A stretch of 64,000 nt of DNA from Zychaea mexicana (Eukaryota; Mucoromycota; Mucoromycetes; Mucorales; Lichtheimiaceae), in NCBI RefSeq assembly GCF_025766255.1, contig NW_026516771.1, positions 1 to 64,000 of the forward strand, in the 5' to 3' direction. A program made the position numbers and the translations under genes. The notes beneath the pieces are model-generated. The model did not search any database and was not told the DNA's origin. It saw nothing but the letters and a program-made list of their open reading frames with translations. Shown here in pieces: positions 1-12,747 of the stretch. Positions within the stretch are counted from its first letter, which is position 1. The number at the start of each line of letters is the position of its first letter.

Positions 1-2052
1 ATTACTCATTACCTCGCCGTTGCTCGGCTAGAGGTTGAGGTCAAATTTTACCCAACTTATCCTCTTCTTCTGCTAACTGAAGCGAGCTCTTGTTTTGCTT
101 TATTTATCCCTGTTGAATAATATATGATACGATGAGAACATATTTTGCCACGTACTTTACGAGTTTCTACCCAACCAATTTACCTTGAGTATTCCTTATT
201 GTGACGAGTTTTACCTCCTGCGCCTTTGGACGACTGTAAGTAAAATTGTCCAGTCGAAGTCTTCCTCCTCTGTGTATGGAAGCTACTACAATGTGAAATG
301 GAAAACTGAAATTAAATTCAGATAGTCTTTCATGTTCTTTACTTTTGGTTTCTTTCTACTGTTTTAAGCCATTATCTCGATGTAGGCTACAGTTAGCTCT
401 ACTGATACCTCCTTTGAAATTAACAATCGGTGTTTTTTCACCTTGTCGACTATAGTTGCATACGCAAGCGAAAGTGTCTTGCGGGAGCTCTGAATGTTTA
501 CTCTATTCTTCGCTTTCTTTTGAGAACGTATTTCTTACACACTTGATTAGATCATTTGATATATAATCAAGCATCTGCAAAAGTTGAGTTTGGGGTATTT
601 TCAGTTGCATCGTTAATCCTGTTAGTTTGCTTGATGCAATCACCAAGTTTTCGCTATCATATCTCGTTAAAAGGGCCCATAAATTACTACCTTCTATCAT
701 ATCCATACGCCAATTTTGCCGGCTCTACTCAAAGTTTCTTCATCTCTGTTTCTGCCAAGTTTGTCTTTTGCTGTACGCACAGAAAGAACAATAATCATGC
801 TGTTGTGCTAAACACGAGGAGAGCAAAAAAACATAAATAAGCCTACTTTACAGCAAAGGTCTGTGGTGATATTTATTTATTAGATTTTAATTGCTGCTTG
901 CGGTAGAATCGGTTCTGCATGCTGAGTATGTATACTGTAACTAGCCGGCTATGTTCTTCATCATATAAATACACTACTCTCACAAATTTAATACAAGCAG
1001 AAGAGCAAGTCTGGAATCCATAGTTCTGGCGTCGTACCTATATCAGCCAAAGTGCAATAAGTTATAGGGATCATCGGAGGTATTGGGCTTAAAATTTAAT
1101 TGCATATAGGCTAACACTACTACAAAAGTACTACTTTAGAGTCAAATGAATAATTACCAAGTTCTTCTCTGAACCTCGACGAATGCAGTGTTTGATTGTT
1201 TAAGGAATAAAGTAGCTCGATTATAGATATTCGACGGTGAAAAAGGAATCATCGACATAGGAGTATGAAGCCCACACTGTAGTTGATGAAAGTTTGATGT
1301 GACAACATAAGCAATTTTCTTTTATTACAAACCTGTGCATGACGCCATGCAAATTACGATACCCGCTCACCGCACGCCTCATCCATATACAGTAATATAT
1401 ATATATATTAGCATAGTATCGAAGGTGGCAGGCAAACACTATGAAAGCGCAACAGTGTGGATTAGTCTTGTTAAGAAATTAAATTATGTTTACCAAATAC
1501 GTGGCATTCGGTTACAAAAAAGAACGAGGCTTCTCCTAATTAAACCCTCGAGGGCTCTGTTTTGCATATTGGTTATAGTTATCCGTCTCAGAAAAGAAAG
1601 TAATGGCGTACAAGATGCTATTGCCCATGTGACGACAAAAAATTTAATAAGAATATTCTTTTTGTGTTCAGTGCAACAGGGTAAGAAAAGTAGTTTAATG
1701 AAGTGTATGTTGTGTGATGTTTTATATGCAAGAAGTGGATGGTATGAATGCAAAAGGAGTATGTGTGTGTGTGTGCGTCTAATGTACTAGTGAACAAAAA
1801 GGTGGGCAAGGAACCGCTCCGCTATAGTTGATTTGGTGTGTATGTGGGCCCAAAAAGATACATGGAGTGAATGGTATATGTGACGGATAAGGGAACCAAC
1901 AAGGCTGTCTCATAGCTTGTTTCTGGTGATTTTTCTAATGATGTGTGATGCTTGTATAGTAGTAGTAATAGTAGTAGTAGTAGGTGTGTGATGTATGAGA
2001 AAGAAGGTTATCTTGATGAACGATGGTGATGATGGTAGATAGCGGTAGTAGT
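1..2052. other. Gene-poor left edge, no confident gene
   Basis: I see no recognisable gene in this 2-kb stretch. A minus-strand reading frame at 503-706 (67 codons, ending SKESEE) looks more protein-like than its surroundings. A second open frame lies just upstream on the same strand (about 707-800), but in another phase and with no shared start, so a decayed or partial coding remnant is possible. Short TA, GT and TAG/TAC microsatellites occur around 1396, 1761 and 1960-1983. No tRNA-like internal promoter pair was noticed. Confidence 0.4.
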
Positions 2053-2304
2053 TTATGCGGTGATGGTCGATGGGGCTTCTGGAAGGTCGGCCACGACAGC
2101 GTTTCTTCTTCGTAAAGCATATACTGGGACGTCAATCGTGTCAGTGGTATCCATGAACAGGGTTGCTCTGGCATTAGGACTTTTCTGGAGCCACTGGGCG
2201 ATGCAGGCGGCAGACAAACACTGAACAGCTGACTCGAGGACCTGGTCACCGTCCTGGATAGAGTAGGAGTAGGCGTCGTTGACAGAAATGGTTGTGGAAT
2301 CCAT
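2053..2304 (-). CDS. Small hypothetical protein, 83 aa
   Basis: A single-exon frame of 83 residues beginning MDSTTISVNDAYSYSIQDGD. I do not recognise a family. The product is mildly acidic and has no signal peptide or clear membrane segment. I chose the internal ATG at 2304 because the upstream in-frame extension (to 2436) is only translated CA/GA microsatellite (HTHTHT, SLSLS). A TATA box lies about 135 nt upstream of this ATG on the same strand, which supports an expressed gene. It is divergent from HRQ1, whose ATG is about 740 nt away. It could still be a non-coding transcript with a chance ORF. Confidence 0.45.
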   Translation of the reverse strand: MDSTTISVNDAYSYSIQDGDQVLESAVQCLSAACIAQWLQKSPNARATLFMDTTDTIDVPVYALRRRNAVVADLPEAPSTITA

Positions 2305-2439
2305 AATGATTAGCGTTGGAGTGGTGTAATGCGAGAGAGAGAGAGAGTGTGTGTGTGTGTGTGTGTGCGTTTGGAATGAGTATGAGAGAATGAGTGCAGA
2401 ATGAGGTGAAAGAAAAAAGAAGCTCACGATGCGCACCCC

Positions 2440-2447
2440 TTTTTATA
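2440..2447 (-). promoter_or_regulatory. TATA box of the small hypothetical gene
   Basis: The minus strand reads TATAAAAA here, about 135 nt upstream of the ATG at 2304. A GA/GT-rich leader (about 2330-2370) lies between. The motif and spacing fit a fungal TATA promoter; the assignment to this gene is inference. Confidence 0.45.
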
Positions 2448-3047
2448 AGGATTTGCAGAGATAAGGTGACTACTATTAACCACCCAATATGGTCTAGCCA
2501 GCTTTTGCTGCAGGAGCTATTTTCGGATCTGTTCCACGTTCCACCTCCTTGCTCGTGGCCGGCTCCTTGCCACACACACACTCACTCACTCACGAACCTT
2601 TCCTTTTATCGACCCGCTCCCCTTTTTCTGTCATTAATAACAGACAAACCCGCCATCCTCAACAACCAGACAGAGCAAACTGGGTCATCTTAAAAAGTGT
2701 GGAAATGCGGGGGGAGGGGGGGTAGTAAACAGGAATGCTTGTGGGATGGCGTGTGACACACTGTGGACGCATAAAGTGTTATGTGTTATGTGTGGGGGGC
2801 ACTGGGCAATAATACCAATAATACTAATAAGAAGGGAAAAAGAACGTGTGACGGTGACACTGTTTATGCATGCACCACTCCATTCAATAGCGGCACCGGC
2901 TTTCGGCTTATGCGGGTCTTTTTTTACTTTGGTATGTGTCACACCACCCCCAGTCTCTCTCTCTCTCTCTCTCTCTCCACTTTCTGCGCATGCGCAGCTG
3001 ATCCAATCAATTATCATCAAGATTTTCTCTATCGCGTGCATTACTAC

Positions 3048-6000
3048 ATGTCAACTAAAAGAGGACGACAGCCAACGGCTGATACTGCAGAAGAAGCACC
3101 AACAAGTAGTAGCACAGCGCCGCCAGCGACCAAAAGAAACAAAAAGGCAACCGCTCAACAACAACAACAACAACAACAAGAGCAAACACTGCCACCAGCA
3201 CTCGACCGTTTGCAAGACGTGTTTGGACGATTAAACACGTTTTGTGCATTCTGTGACGCACGGCTCACCACTGCTCTGACATGGCGTCGAATTCAGTCTG
3301 CAGTTCCAAATGTCACCCTTGACGATTTGGCCGCCATTAACGTCGTTTTGCCAGACTTCGTTACACTAACGTATGAAGACGACGAGTCGTCCAAACAACC
3401 CGTGCTTGAAGTGCAGTTTGGCAGATTGGTCAGCAAGCGTGCTGCGCGTGAAAAACAGACGGCAGCGCTTCAGAATAGAGGCGACGACTGGGATTTCCGC
3501 AGGAAAAAAACGCCCGAGATCAAGCCTGATCAGATCCAAAAGACCGTGCATACCAGAAACCGTCGTTTCCAACAAGGTTTGGCCAAGTTTGTGGTTGCTT
3601 GTCGCAAGAAGGTAGTGTCCTGTTCCTTCTCCTCAAAACGACCCCCTTTCGCCAATTCTCCATGTCCGTTTTCCCAGTTTTTTATTCCCCCACCCCCTCA
3701 CAAAAAGGTTTCTGATTACAAAGAGGTTCATTGCAGGGACTTGACCCTGAGGCACATCTCGAGGCAAAATTGAAACAAGATCTTTCTCAACAACAACAAC
3801 AACAACAACGAGATAATAATGATGGCAGTACTGACCAGCAGCAGCAGCAGCAGCAGCAGCATCAGCAACAACTAGCTTCTCTTTCTGAAGCAAGATCCAT
3901 GCATGAAATTATTGGTTACATGCAGGCTCAAAAGTTCTACCGTGGCCAGTTATCGAACAGAGAATGTCAGCGCGGTTTTCCTGAAAAAGTGGCGCGGTTT
4001 GGTAGGTTAACAAAAAGGAGGAAAACGACGTGATAAATAGACGGGAGAGGGTGGTGTAAGTGAAGCTAGGGCAGTTACTCAAGTCGTTGCGTTCGTAACG
4101 GGTACCATGTGTCAACAACCCTCTCTATGTAATCCTATGTATAAATCATTTAGGCGTGCTTGATCCTCCTGTTGCTGACGAAATTGCACAGGCATTAGAG
4201 CAAAAAGGAATCACAGAGCTGTACACACATCAAACTGAAGCTATACAAGGATTGAGGAACAAGCAGCATGTCATCGTTGCCACATCGACAGCTAGGTAAA
4301 AACTTGTTTAAACTTGCTTACCAGAAAAAAAGCTGGAATCGAATCGAGTGAGTCCTGTCATTAGTGCTAACCTATAAAGTGTTATTATTATAAACACACA
4401 CATCCCCGTTTTATTCGCCCCTCCCTGATATGTTAGTGGCAAGTCTCTGATCTATCAAATACCCGTTCTTGAGAAACTGCTTCAGGATAGTACAGCCCGT
4501 GCCATGTATATTTTCCCCACCAAAGCCTTGGCTCAGGATCAAATGAGAGCTTTGCAAGAGTTTATCCAGTACTGTCCCCGTCTATCGAATATCAAGGTAA
4601 TACGGCAAATAATGAGCATCATGTTGTGAGCGGTGCGTGTGCCCCTTTCTCCCAAAACGTTCATTCCCAAATCATAGGTGTCAACATTTGACGGTGACAC
4701 GCCCTCGGACCAACGCATGCATATTCGAAGCACTGCTAGTGTCATTTTCACAAATCCTGACATGCTTCATCATTCGATTCTACCCAATGTCAAACAGTGG
4801 CAATGGTTCTTGACGGCTTTAAAGTTTGTTGTCGTTGATGGTTAGCACTCGTTTCCTTGTTCTCTTACTTTTTTCTCTTCTAAACGAATCATCATCGTTG
4901 TTGTTGTTGTTGTTTTTTTTTCTTTTTTCAGAATTGCACATATACAATGGCCTTTTTGGGACAAACGTAGCACTCATTATGCGACGTTTACGACGCCTCT
5001 GTCGCCATTTTGGTGATGATTCCGTCCAATTTGTCTCCTGCAGTGCGACGATCAGACATCCCGATCAGGTACAGTAATGTTTTTTCTTTACTTTACTTTG
5101 TTGTAGATATGCAAGTAAAGCAAGATCAATACTGTTGGAAACTCAGGAGAAAAGAGCATTTATCACTGCGTTTGCTATTATTAATCATACTAGTCCTTGT
5201 TGCTATAACACCATCAACTTTATGCACGTAATTCTAGCACATGAAGCTTGTATTTGGAGTGGATAACGTTAAACTGGTTGATCAAGATGGGGCACCATGT
5301 GGTCGCAAGGTACAAATTGGCTATTTCCTTTTTTTTTTTACTTTTCCTGCGTTACCGCATTTGTTCTTATTGTTGTTGGCGTGTCACCCGATCTGTCATT
5401 AATATATATTTAATGTGCATGCACGTTTTAGGAATTCATTGTATGGAACCCGCCACTACTCAATCCCGCAGATCCACATTCTGGCCGAAGAGGTGCTGTA
5501 GCTGAAGGCGCTGATATTTTTGAATATCTCCTTTCACACAATGTACGAACAATCGCATTTTGCAAGGTAACAAAAGAGCACTCCCCCCCTCTCCTTACTA
5601 CTACCATGCATACCATGCGAAAGAAAGTCTTGTGACGAATTCAAATATTGACAATCAATATATGCAGATCCGAAAAACATGCGAAATGCTAATGAAGCAG
5701 TTACGAGAAAGCCTGGAAAAGCAAAAGAGATTGGATATCTTAAAAAAGGTCATGTCCTATCGTGGTGGATACATGCCTCACGAACGGCGCAAAATTGAGC
5801 AACAGATGTTTAGCGGTGATTTACTGGGTGTCGTTGCCACAAATGCGCTAGAACTCGGTGTAGACATTGGTTCACTAGGTATGTGCACATACACAACAAA
5901 AGAAGAACAAATCCTGCTAAAGATACACACCATGGTATTCATATTGTGCATATGTCGATGATGACATTGACTGTTTTCTTTTCTTTTTCGTTTTAGATGC

Positions 6001-8062
6001 AGTCCTTATGGTTGGAATGCCGTGGTCCCAGTCTGCAATGGTGGTGTATCGATTTGAATTTTGTTGATAACCTCGTCATTTCTATAGGTATTACTATATA
6101 TTGATGCAGTTGTTCCACTGTTATTGTTTTTTATTATTAGTGGCAACAATCTGGGCGTGCGGGACGACGGAATACAGACTCACTCTCTATGGTGATAGCA
6201 GACAATAATCCAATGGATCAATTTTATGCAGTAAGCATTTGGTGCTGTTTAACTATAAGACATGGAAATATATAATTGATCCACGTACAATCTATGTACT
6301 ATGTATATTATTGTTTACTCTAGCGTCATTCGGCAGAGCTGTTCGAAAAGCCATTGGATGACATTCAATTCGAAGTAGAAAACAATCTTTTAATTCTAGA
6401 AAACCATCTTCAATGTGCTGCTGAAGAGCTTCCTATTGATATTGAGACAGATCAAGTGTATTTTGGACCACGGATACAAGAAGTCTGTGAACAGCACCTT
6501 GCATCGATTGGCAACAAGGTAAGTAGCGGTGACAGCAGTAGTAAAGCAGTAGTAGTTCTTGCTTACTTGCATATCATCCAGAACACACATTTCGTAATGA
6601 ATAACATTGAGATTATGACATCCAAATATGTCTGTTGAATCTATATCATGCAGAAATATCGGCCACATCCTCGGTTCCGCCCTTATCCAGCACAATTTGT
6701 AAACATCCGAAATATCACCGAAGAAATTTATGCTGTCATTGATGTAACCGGCGGTCGTGATGTAGTTCTAGAAGAGATCGAAGCGAGTCGTGTTCCTTTT
6801 GAAATCTATGAAGGTGAATATTCTTTTATTTTTTCGTTCTACAAGAAATAGTCCTTTCTAATAGCTTCAAATATATATCTTACTGTTACTATCATCATCA
6901 TACAGGAGCTATATTCATTCATCAAGGCAAACCATATCTCGTCGAAGAATGTAATGTGGAGAAGCGTTATGCCAAGGTGCATTTGACACGTGTCGACTGG
7001 ACTACACAGCAACGTGACTATACCAATGTGAACGTCATTAATACTACCATGTCCAAATCCATCGGTTCTCGCGAGAATCGACGTAATACGGTCGCATACG
7101 GAAAAGTCTCAAGTAAGAAGGGGAACACATATGTTATTACGTTAATAACATTAATTAATATGCTTTTCTATGCTTACGTAGTCGAGACAGTAGTCTTTGG
7201 TTACTACAAAATGGATAAACGCAATCGAATCATGGATAGCTTGGAAGTGTATATGGACCCAATCTTACGCGACTCAACAGGAATATGGGCAGATGTCAAT
7301 TCCACCGCCTTGGCAAAATTAGAAGAATTAGATATTGACAGGATGGCATCCATTCACGGTGCAGGTACACAAGATCAAGGAAAAACATATATATATATAT
7401 ATATATATATTGTAGACAGTGGACCCCAGCATACACATGCATCAATGGCTCATGACCAAGTATATGGAAGAATCTGACATTCATATGGTATCCATCGCGT
7501 TTTAGCACATGCCCTGATATCATTGTTGCCAAGTTTTACCTCATCCACCAATGTTGATGTCCGCACAGAGTGCAAAAGCCCCTATGCAACACGACCGCGA
7601 CCGCCAAGGTAAAAACGATGGATAGAAAAGGAGGGGAAAAAGCATTCATGCGCGCTCCCGAGATAAAGGTTAAATAACTTTTTTGTGATGCAGGATCGCA
7701 TTATATGAGACGCAACCAAGTGGTATCATCCGCCAAGCATACCACTTTTTTAGTGACTTAGTCAACATGTCTGTGGAGCAACTTCAAAACTGTGAATGCG
7801 AAAGTGGATGTCCTTCGTGTAAGTAAGCTGCATATCTTTATTTAATTGCGCGATTGACTAAAAAAGATTTGGGCAATGTATCGAATTAGGTGTGCATTTG
7901 GCTTCTTGCTCGGAGCACAATGTTTTATGCTCCAAACTTGGAGCTCTTGTGGTCCTCAGATCTTTGTTGGATATGGATATTCAAAATGTCGAAACCAACA
8001 TTAACAATACTGATATTAATCAACATGTAACGTCACAGGATCCTCTCATCAATAGCATTTAA
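3048..8062 (+). CDS. HRQ1: HRQ1-type RecQ4-like DNA helicase (DUF1998)
   Basis: ATP-dependent 3'-5' DNA helicase of the Hrq1/RecQ4-like family, known from yeast for interstrand-crosslink repair and telomere maintenance in the nucleus. I splice 18 exons: 3048-3611, 3737-4001, 4154-4295, 4437-4596, 4678-4840, 4932-5068, 5238-5309, 5432-5566, 5668-5878, 5997-6040, 6141-6230, 6324-6518, 6654-6813, 6906-7112, 7182-7364, 7506-7608, 7694-7818, 7890-8062. These give 1042 residues with no frame break. Visible motifs are Walker A ATSTASGKS (near 320-327, split by an intron), the motif II box VDELH (near 430-434, also split), SCSAT, and motif [11 protein letters not shown] (near 633-641). A C-terminal cluster [10 protein letters not shown] marks the DUF1998/MrfA-like zinc site. 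The N-terminal region carries polyQ runs in exons 1 and 2. The intron at 7365-7505 contains a (TA)n tract. The gene is convergent with the lysyl-tRNA synthetase gene (185 nt between stops). Confidence 0.93.
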
Positions 8063-8247
8063 AATAATGTATCTTTTCAAAAGGACAATTACTCCTACTT
8101 TAAACATCTACATCTCCATTGCTATGGTCTACTGTACTACGAATGCGAATAAAATCAACTCCCTCGCAAAATTAGTATCAAAGAGTTAGTTTTCTGACTA
8201 AAGAAAAAGAGGTAGCATGGAATTTGTTTATTTCTATAAAGCATATA

Positions 8248-10457
8248 TTACTTTATATTCTCAGTAAAAGTCACTGGACGCATTACGGGAAATGCCAGCA
8301 CTTCCCGAATATGTGATGATCCTGTAAGAATCTGTACCACGCGATCGATACCCATACCCCAACCTGCAGTAGGTGGTAAGCCATATTCTAAAGCATCACA
8401 GAATGCCGTATCAGGGAGAGGTGCTTCAATATCTCCTTGTTGTCGTTCTTGCATTTGTTGTTCGAATCGAATACGCTGCTCGTTTGGATCGTTTAATTCT
8501 TCATAGGCATTTACAATTTCCTTGCCACCGACGAAAAGTTCGAAACGTGCAGCTACTGCTCGACCCTGTGAAAACAAAACGTTTCCAGATACATTTGTTC
8601 AATTTGTTTTTCCAGCTCTAACGCCGTATCATGCATGTAATTTCTCTTTACCTTATCGTCAGTATACCCCTTGGCAAGTGGGCTCAATGCAACAGGATGG
8701 CTATACAAAAACGTAGGTTGGGTGCATTCAGGTTCAATAAAATGGGATATGAGCTTGTCGAGGATACGTGGGATGGTTAGCGGCCCAGATAGCGCAACAC
8801 GATGTTGTCGACACGCTGCTACAAGTTGATCCGTCGCATCTGCTTTGGGGGGGGTTTTTTTTGAATGGAATAGCAAATCACTCATATTAATTGATAGTTC
8901 ATGGTAGCATGTGTTTGTCATTTTTTTACCTTCCGTTTTCAAAAGGTCCGCAACTGGTAACTGTAAAAGAGACTCCAGTCGATCCAATACATGGATGCGC
9001 TTGAATGATTTGTCAAAGTTCACCGAGTCTGGAAGACCATGCTTATTATTGACCTCTTGCGTTAGCCCTAGGCAGCAAGAACAAAAAAAAACAGAGAATG
9101 TGAGTAATTGCAACTATCGAGCAACAGACAAATCCACAAAAAAAATTCATACCTCGAAGCATATCTTCTGTATCATTCATAAGACTATCCAGGTTCCCGT
9201 ACGCTTGATAGAATTCGCAAGTGGTAAACTCAGGGTTGTGGTCGGCATCAATGCCTTCGTTTCGAAATTGCTTTCCAACTTCATAGACACGGTCCATGCC
9301 TCCAATAACCAGTTGCTAAAAGTATGAAGCCAAAGTTATCAGCAATTGTCTCTTTTTCTAAAGAGTCCCCCTTTTACCATGTAGTAATTTTACCTTGAGG
9401 TATAATTCTGGTGCGATTCGAAGTTGCATGTCCATACTCAGAGCATGTGCACGAGTCATAAACGGCCTTGCATTTGCACCGCCTGCTTTATCTGCCAACA
9501 CAGGTGTCTCCACTTCCAAGAAGCCTCGATCTTCCAAAAATCGGCGGATATATTTAATGATCTACATGAAAAATGTCAAATTCGCACCAACACTAAACAT
9601 GCAAATTTTTTCTTCTTCTCAAAGGTATATAGTGAACATACCTCGGCACGGATCCGTAAAGTTTTGGTGACATGCGGATTGACAAGCATATCCAAATGAC
9701 GCTGTCGGAACCGTTTCTCCGGATCCTTCAAACCCGCTCGGGGTATATCTTGTAGACAAGGCGTCAATACGCGCATTTCACGGGTCACAAACACACCTGC
9801 CTGTCCACGGTTCGTTTTTCCAGGTACACCCGTAAATGCTAATAATTCAAAGCGTTTGAGTATCCTTGTTTTTATTCAATCCCCACACACACACACACAC
9901 ACACACAAAAAACAACGACGCGCGGGGTGCTTACATGCGATATCGCCTCGACATAAGGCATGGTTGGCTTCTGCAAACGAGTCTCCCTCATACCGTCCTT
10001 TGGATGCAACCACTTGAATAAGCTCGCCGTTTTGTATTACATCATAAAAAACAAGTTTCGCACTGGATTCACGTTTGGAATGAATCCGTCCTGTCAATGT
10101 CACAATGGTGTCGTCTGCTTTCTGGCCATTGTCGAGCAACTGTGTCTTTTGACGTATATCTTGAACGGTACTCCACGAGCCATGGCGTTCACGATCAAGT
10201 GCAAATCGTGGGTATTGGAGACGTTTTGGGTCAATGGTTCCATACTCAGGCTCTTGCTGTTTTAATGTACCTGTTCAAATTGTTTATAGGTTTTCTCGGG
10301 GAATCAGCCAGGTTGTCAAAAACAGAAAGCCTGAAAGTGAACACATACGAGCGGTGGTCGAGAATAAAGCTCGATTCCGTGTAAACGGTTTGAGCCGTGT
10401 TGTTGCTGTTGTAGTTGGAAGTCGACGTAGACTTGAACCGGCTACTCTCAAGACCAT
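8248..10457 (-). CDS. MSK1: Mitochondrial lysyl-tRNA synthetase (class II)
   Basis: Charges tRNA-Lys; class IIb aminoacyl-tRNA synthetase. Eight exons on the minus strand: 10457-10349, 10270-9935, 9838-9642, 9561-9394, 9315-9153, 9067-8930, 8839-8652, 8565-8248, giving 538 residues in frame. The N-terminus is rich in Arg, Ser and Thr without acidic residues and ends in RALFSTTAR, a classic matrix-targeting cleavage context. I therefore infer a mitochondrial enzyme. Next come the OB-fold anticodon-binding domain (LTGRIHSKR), motif 1 ([10 protein letters not shown]), motif 2 ([17 protein letters not shown]) and motif 3 ([13 protein letters not shown]). The start at 10457 is the second in-frame ATG; the one at 10487 only adds ten residues. 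It lies head-to-head with the gene for mitochondrial uS12, so two components of mitochondrial translation share a promoter region. A dual cytosolic role is not excluded. Confidence 0.92.
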
Positions 10458-10657
10458 AATATATAGATATACGTGCAAAAATAACAAGTTACAAAATGTT
10501 GTCGGCGTTCTTGTTCAACACCGTAAAGAAGTGTGTGCAAGTTCAACCGCCGCACTTTTTGTTTTTTTTTCTCTGCGAGTTCGGAAGTGCCAGGTGGGTC
10601 TTTATTATTTTTCATTTCTTTTTTTTTTTCATTTGACATAAAAGAAAAAGAAACAAC
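10458..10657. promoter_or_regulatory. Shared 200-bp divergent promoter region (LysRS / uS12m)
   Basis: Only 200 bp separate the start codons of the mitochondrial lysyl-tRNA synthetase (-) and mitochondrial uS12 (+). The interval holds a T-rich tract (about 10612-10629) just upstream of the uS12m ATG and an AT-rich stretch (10458-10476) near the LysRS start. I see no canonical TATA box serving both. Joint regulation is inferred from the arrangement. Confidence 0.5.
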
Positions 10658-11286
10658 ATGCAGGCCGTACGATCCTTATTCAATAAAACCCGGTTATTGA
10701 CGCCCCTTGTTTCGTCCGTCGCTGCACGTCCTACCATCAACAACACATTTGCTACCAACGCCACTTCACTTTTGGTAGCACGACCATGGCTTACACAACA
10801 AAACGCTGGCATGGCCACACTGAATCAAGTCATTAAAAAGTGTCGCAAATCAAAAAAGAACGTCAGCAAATCACCAGCATTGGATGACTGCTATCAGCGA
10901 AAAGGCGTTTGCAACAAGGTGTACACGACAAAACCTAAAAAGCCCAACTCTGCTCAACGTAAGGTCGCGCGTGTCAAGCTCACCAACGGCAAGTCAGTGA
11001 TTGCATACATTCCTGGTGAAGGCCACAACTTGCAGGAACATTCTGTTGTGTTGGTCCGTGGTGGTCGTGTTCCCGATTTGCCAGGTGTTCGATACCATTT
11101 GGTGCGTGGTGCTTTGGATTTACAAGGCGTTGCTACCCGTACTACGAGTCGCTCCAAGTATGGCAGTAAGTAATCGTATATTTGTTTTTCAATGTGGATA
11201 TGAATGTATGTGGGTATATACCAGGTGTTTGACCTTTTTCCTTGTTTTCCGTTTTTATAATAGCCAAGAAGCCTTCCAAGAACTAG
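10658..11286 (+). CDS. MRPS12: Mitochondrial small-subunit ribosomal protein uS12m
   Basis: Bacterial-type S12 of the mitochondrial small ribosomal subunit; contacts the decoding centre. Two exons, 10658-11165 and 11264-11286, encode 176 residues. The first ~52 residues are a basic, hydroxylated presequence ([14 protein letters not shown]...). The mature part starts near [16 protein letters not shown] and contains [40 protein letters not shown] and [13 protein letters not shown], the canonical S12 signatures. The small second exon matters: without splicing the ORF ends RSKYGSK, whereas the GTAAGT intron at 11166-11263 yields RSKYGTKKPSKN, which matches the usual basic S12 tail. The gene is divergent from the mitochondrial LysRS gene. 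Confidence 0.95.
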
Positions 11287-11697
11287 ATACTCTAATATTT
11301 ACGAACACACCAACACACACACACACACCCAAAAAGAACCCCTTGTATGTTTTTTTCTACCGTCCCTCTCCCCTTCAAATCATAGATAAACAAAAAGTAC
11401 TTGTACATTTTTTTCACAGCAACATCGATCAGATTATATGAGGATATTGACATGGAGGATGTGCGCAATCATTGGATATTGCTTTGTAGCGGGGATGGAC
11501 GAGTGAGATTAACAATAATAATAAGCAGGTAGCATCACTCTGACAACGCATTGATGTGTGGCTCCAGCATTTCAACCATACTTGCTTAATGTTGGCCATA
11601 CATGTGTAGAAAAATGCGTCTCTCCTCTTTTTTTTTTAAAAGAACCAAGGCCGCTGCCAAATTTTAAGGTTTCGATTTTCTTTCTATTCAAAAGTAA
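11287..11697. other. Intergenic, uS12m 3' region / VPS25 5' region
   Basis: This 0.4-kb gap holds a CA repeat (about 11306-11329), pyrimidine-rich stretches and no ORF of note. It probably contains the uS12m 3' UTR and the VPS25 promoter. No other element is seen. Confidence 0.5.
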
Positions 11698-12747
11698 ATG
11701 ACCAGCACGCGAGCCGAGTTCACATTTCCCTCCATTCACAACTTTCCACCATTCTATACGTAAGCATCATGCAGCAACCATTTATTAATAAGAAAAACAA
11801 ACGTCAACGGATATATATATCGGGAAAACGTGGATATACGAGAAGAAAAAGACTGAGATGTATAAGCATATAGTCGACAGCCTACCGATTCGACATGGGA
11901 AAGTCAGCTTAATCAGTGGAGCGAACTGATCTTGAGTTACTGTCGCCATTACAACAAGTTTCGCATCGATTTACACGAGGCAACAGCACCTGGCGTATCT
12001 CAACTATTTGAGAATTCAAAGCTTAAACGTAATTCTTGGAATTAAAATAAATGGGAGAGGTGACACACACGCGTTCATCCCGGTTACTAATATGACCCAC
12101 CCTCACCCACTATTTTAGGTCGACTCTCTTTTGAAACTTTGCAAGAAATTGTGGATAATATGGTACAGCGAGGTAAAAAGAAAGCATACTTACCCAGCTC
12201 TTTCGAAAAAAAAGATAAAGTCGATTTACTTATGCCCAAAATATATAATTGTAGGTGATGCGGAATGGGAAGACGGACCCAAAGGTACTAAATCGCAAGC
12301 AGTTATTTATTGGCGTAAACCCAGCGATTGGGCGACTTTGATACTGAATTGGGTATGGGAAAGAGAAAACCACAGTATAAAGTGGCATAGGAAAAATGCT
12401 ACCTATATATACATTCGTGTTGGCTAAAATTATATCAAATGTTGAATAGGTGAATGAAACGGGCATGAACAACAATAGTATTTTGACTGTGCATGAAATA
12501 GCACATGGCGACTTGGCAGAAGATCAACGTAAGTTTGGGAAGCTTTGGATTTGGGATGTATTGCAAACGCGGGGGTGGGATCAATCGAGGCTCTAACATC
12601 TGATAATGAAATATAGCGTTTTACGAAATGGATCACTTCATTTTACTCAAAGCACTTCAACTTCTCGCAAAACGCGGCGTTGCCCAGCTTTTCAAAGGAT
12701 CATCGGACGATGAGAGTATGGGTGTCAAGTTTTTTAATTCAGCTTAA
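11698..12747 (+). CDS. VPS25: ESCRT-II subunit VPS25
   Basis: Small winged-helix subunit of ESCRT-II, which sorts ubiquitinated cargo into multivesicular bodies at the endosome and recruits ESCRT-III through VPS25-VPS20 contact. Six exons (11698-11759, 11874-12028, 12119-12172, 12255-12352, 12450-12528, 12617-12747) give 192 residues, close to the usual 175-200. The N-terminus carries the family hallmark FPSIHNFPPFYT (PPxY-type segment binding VPS36/VPS22), then WESQLNQWSELILSYCRHY. The second winged helix has DAEWEDG, QAVIYWRKPSDWATLILNWV and HGDLAEDQPFYEMDHFILLK. The small exons look fragmentary when read alone, and only the spliced product shows the family. Tandem with uS12m, same strand. 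Confidence 0.92.

Noticed and set aside
2246..2436. N-terminal extension of the 2053-2304 ORF
   Set aside because: It is a translated CA/GA microsatellite (HTHTHT, SLSLS) and lies between the TATA box and the better ATG.
7384..7411. (TA)n tract as a functional element in HRQ1
   Set aside because: It falls inside a 141-nt intron and looks like an ordinary microsatellite. The neighbouring frame (QHTHASMAH) is not coding, since the exon resumes at 7506.
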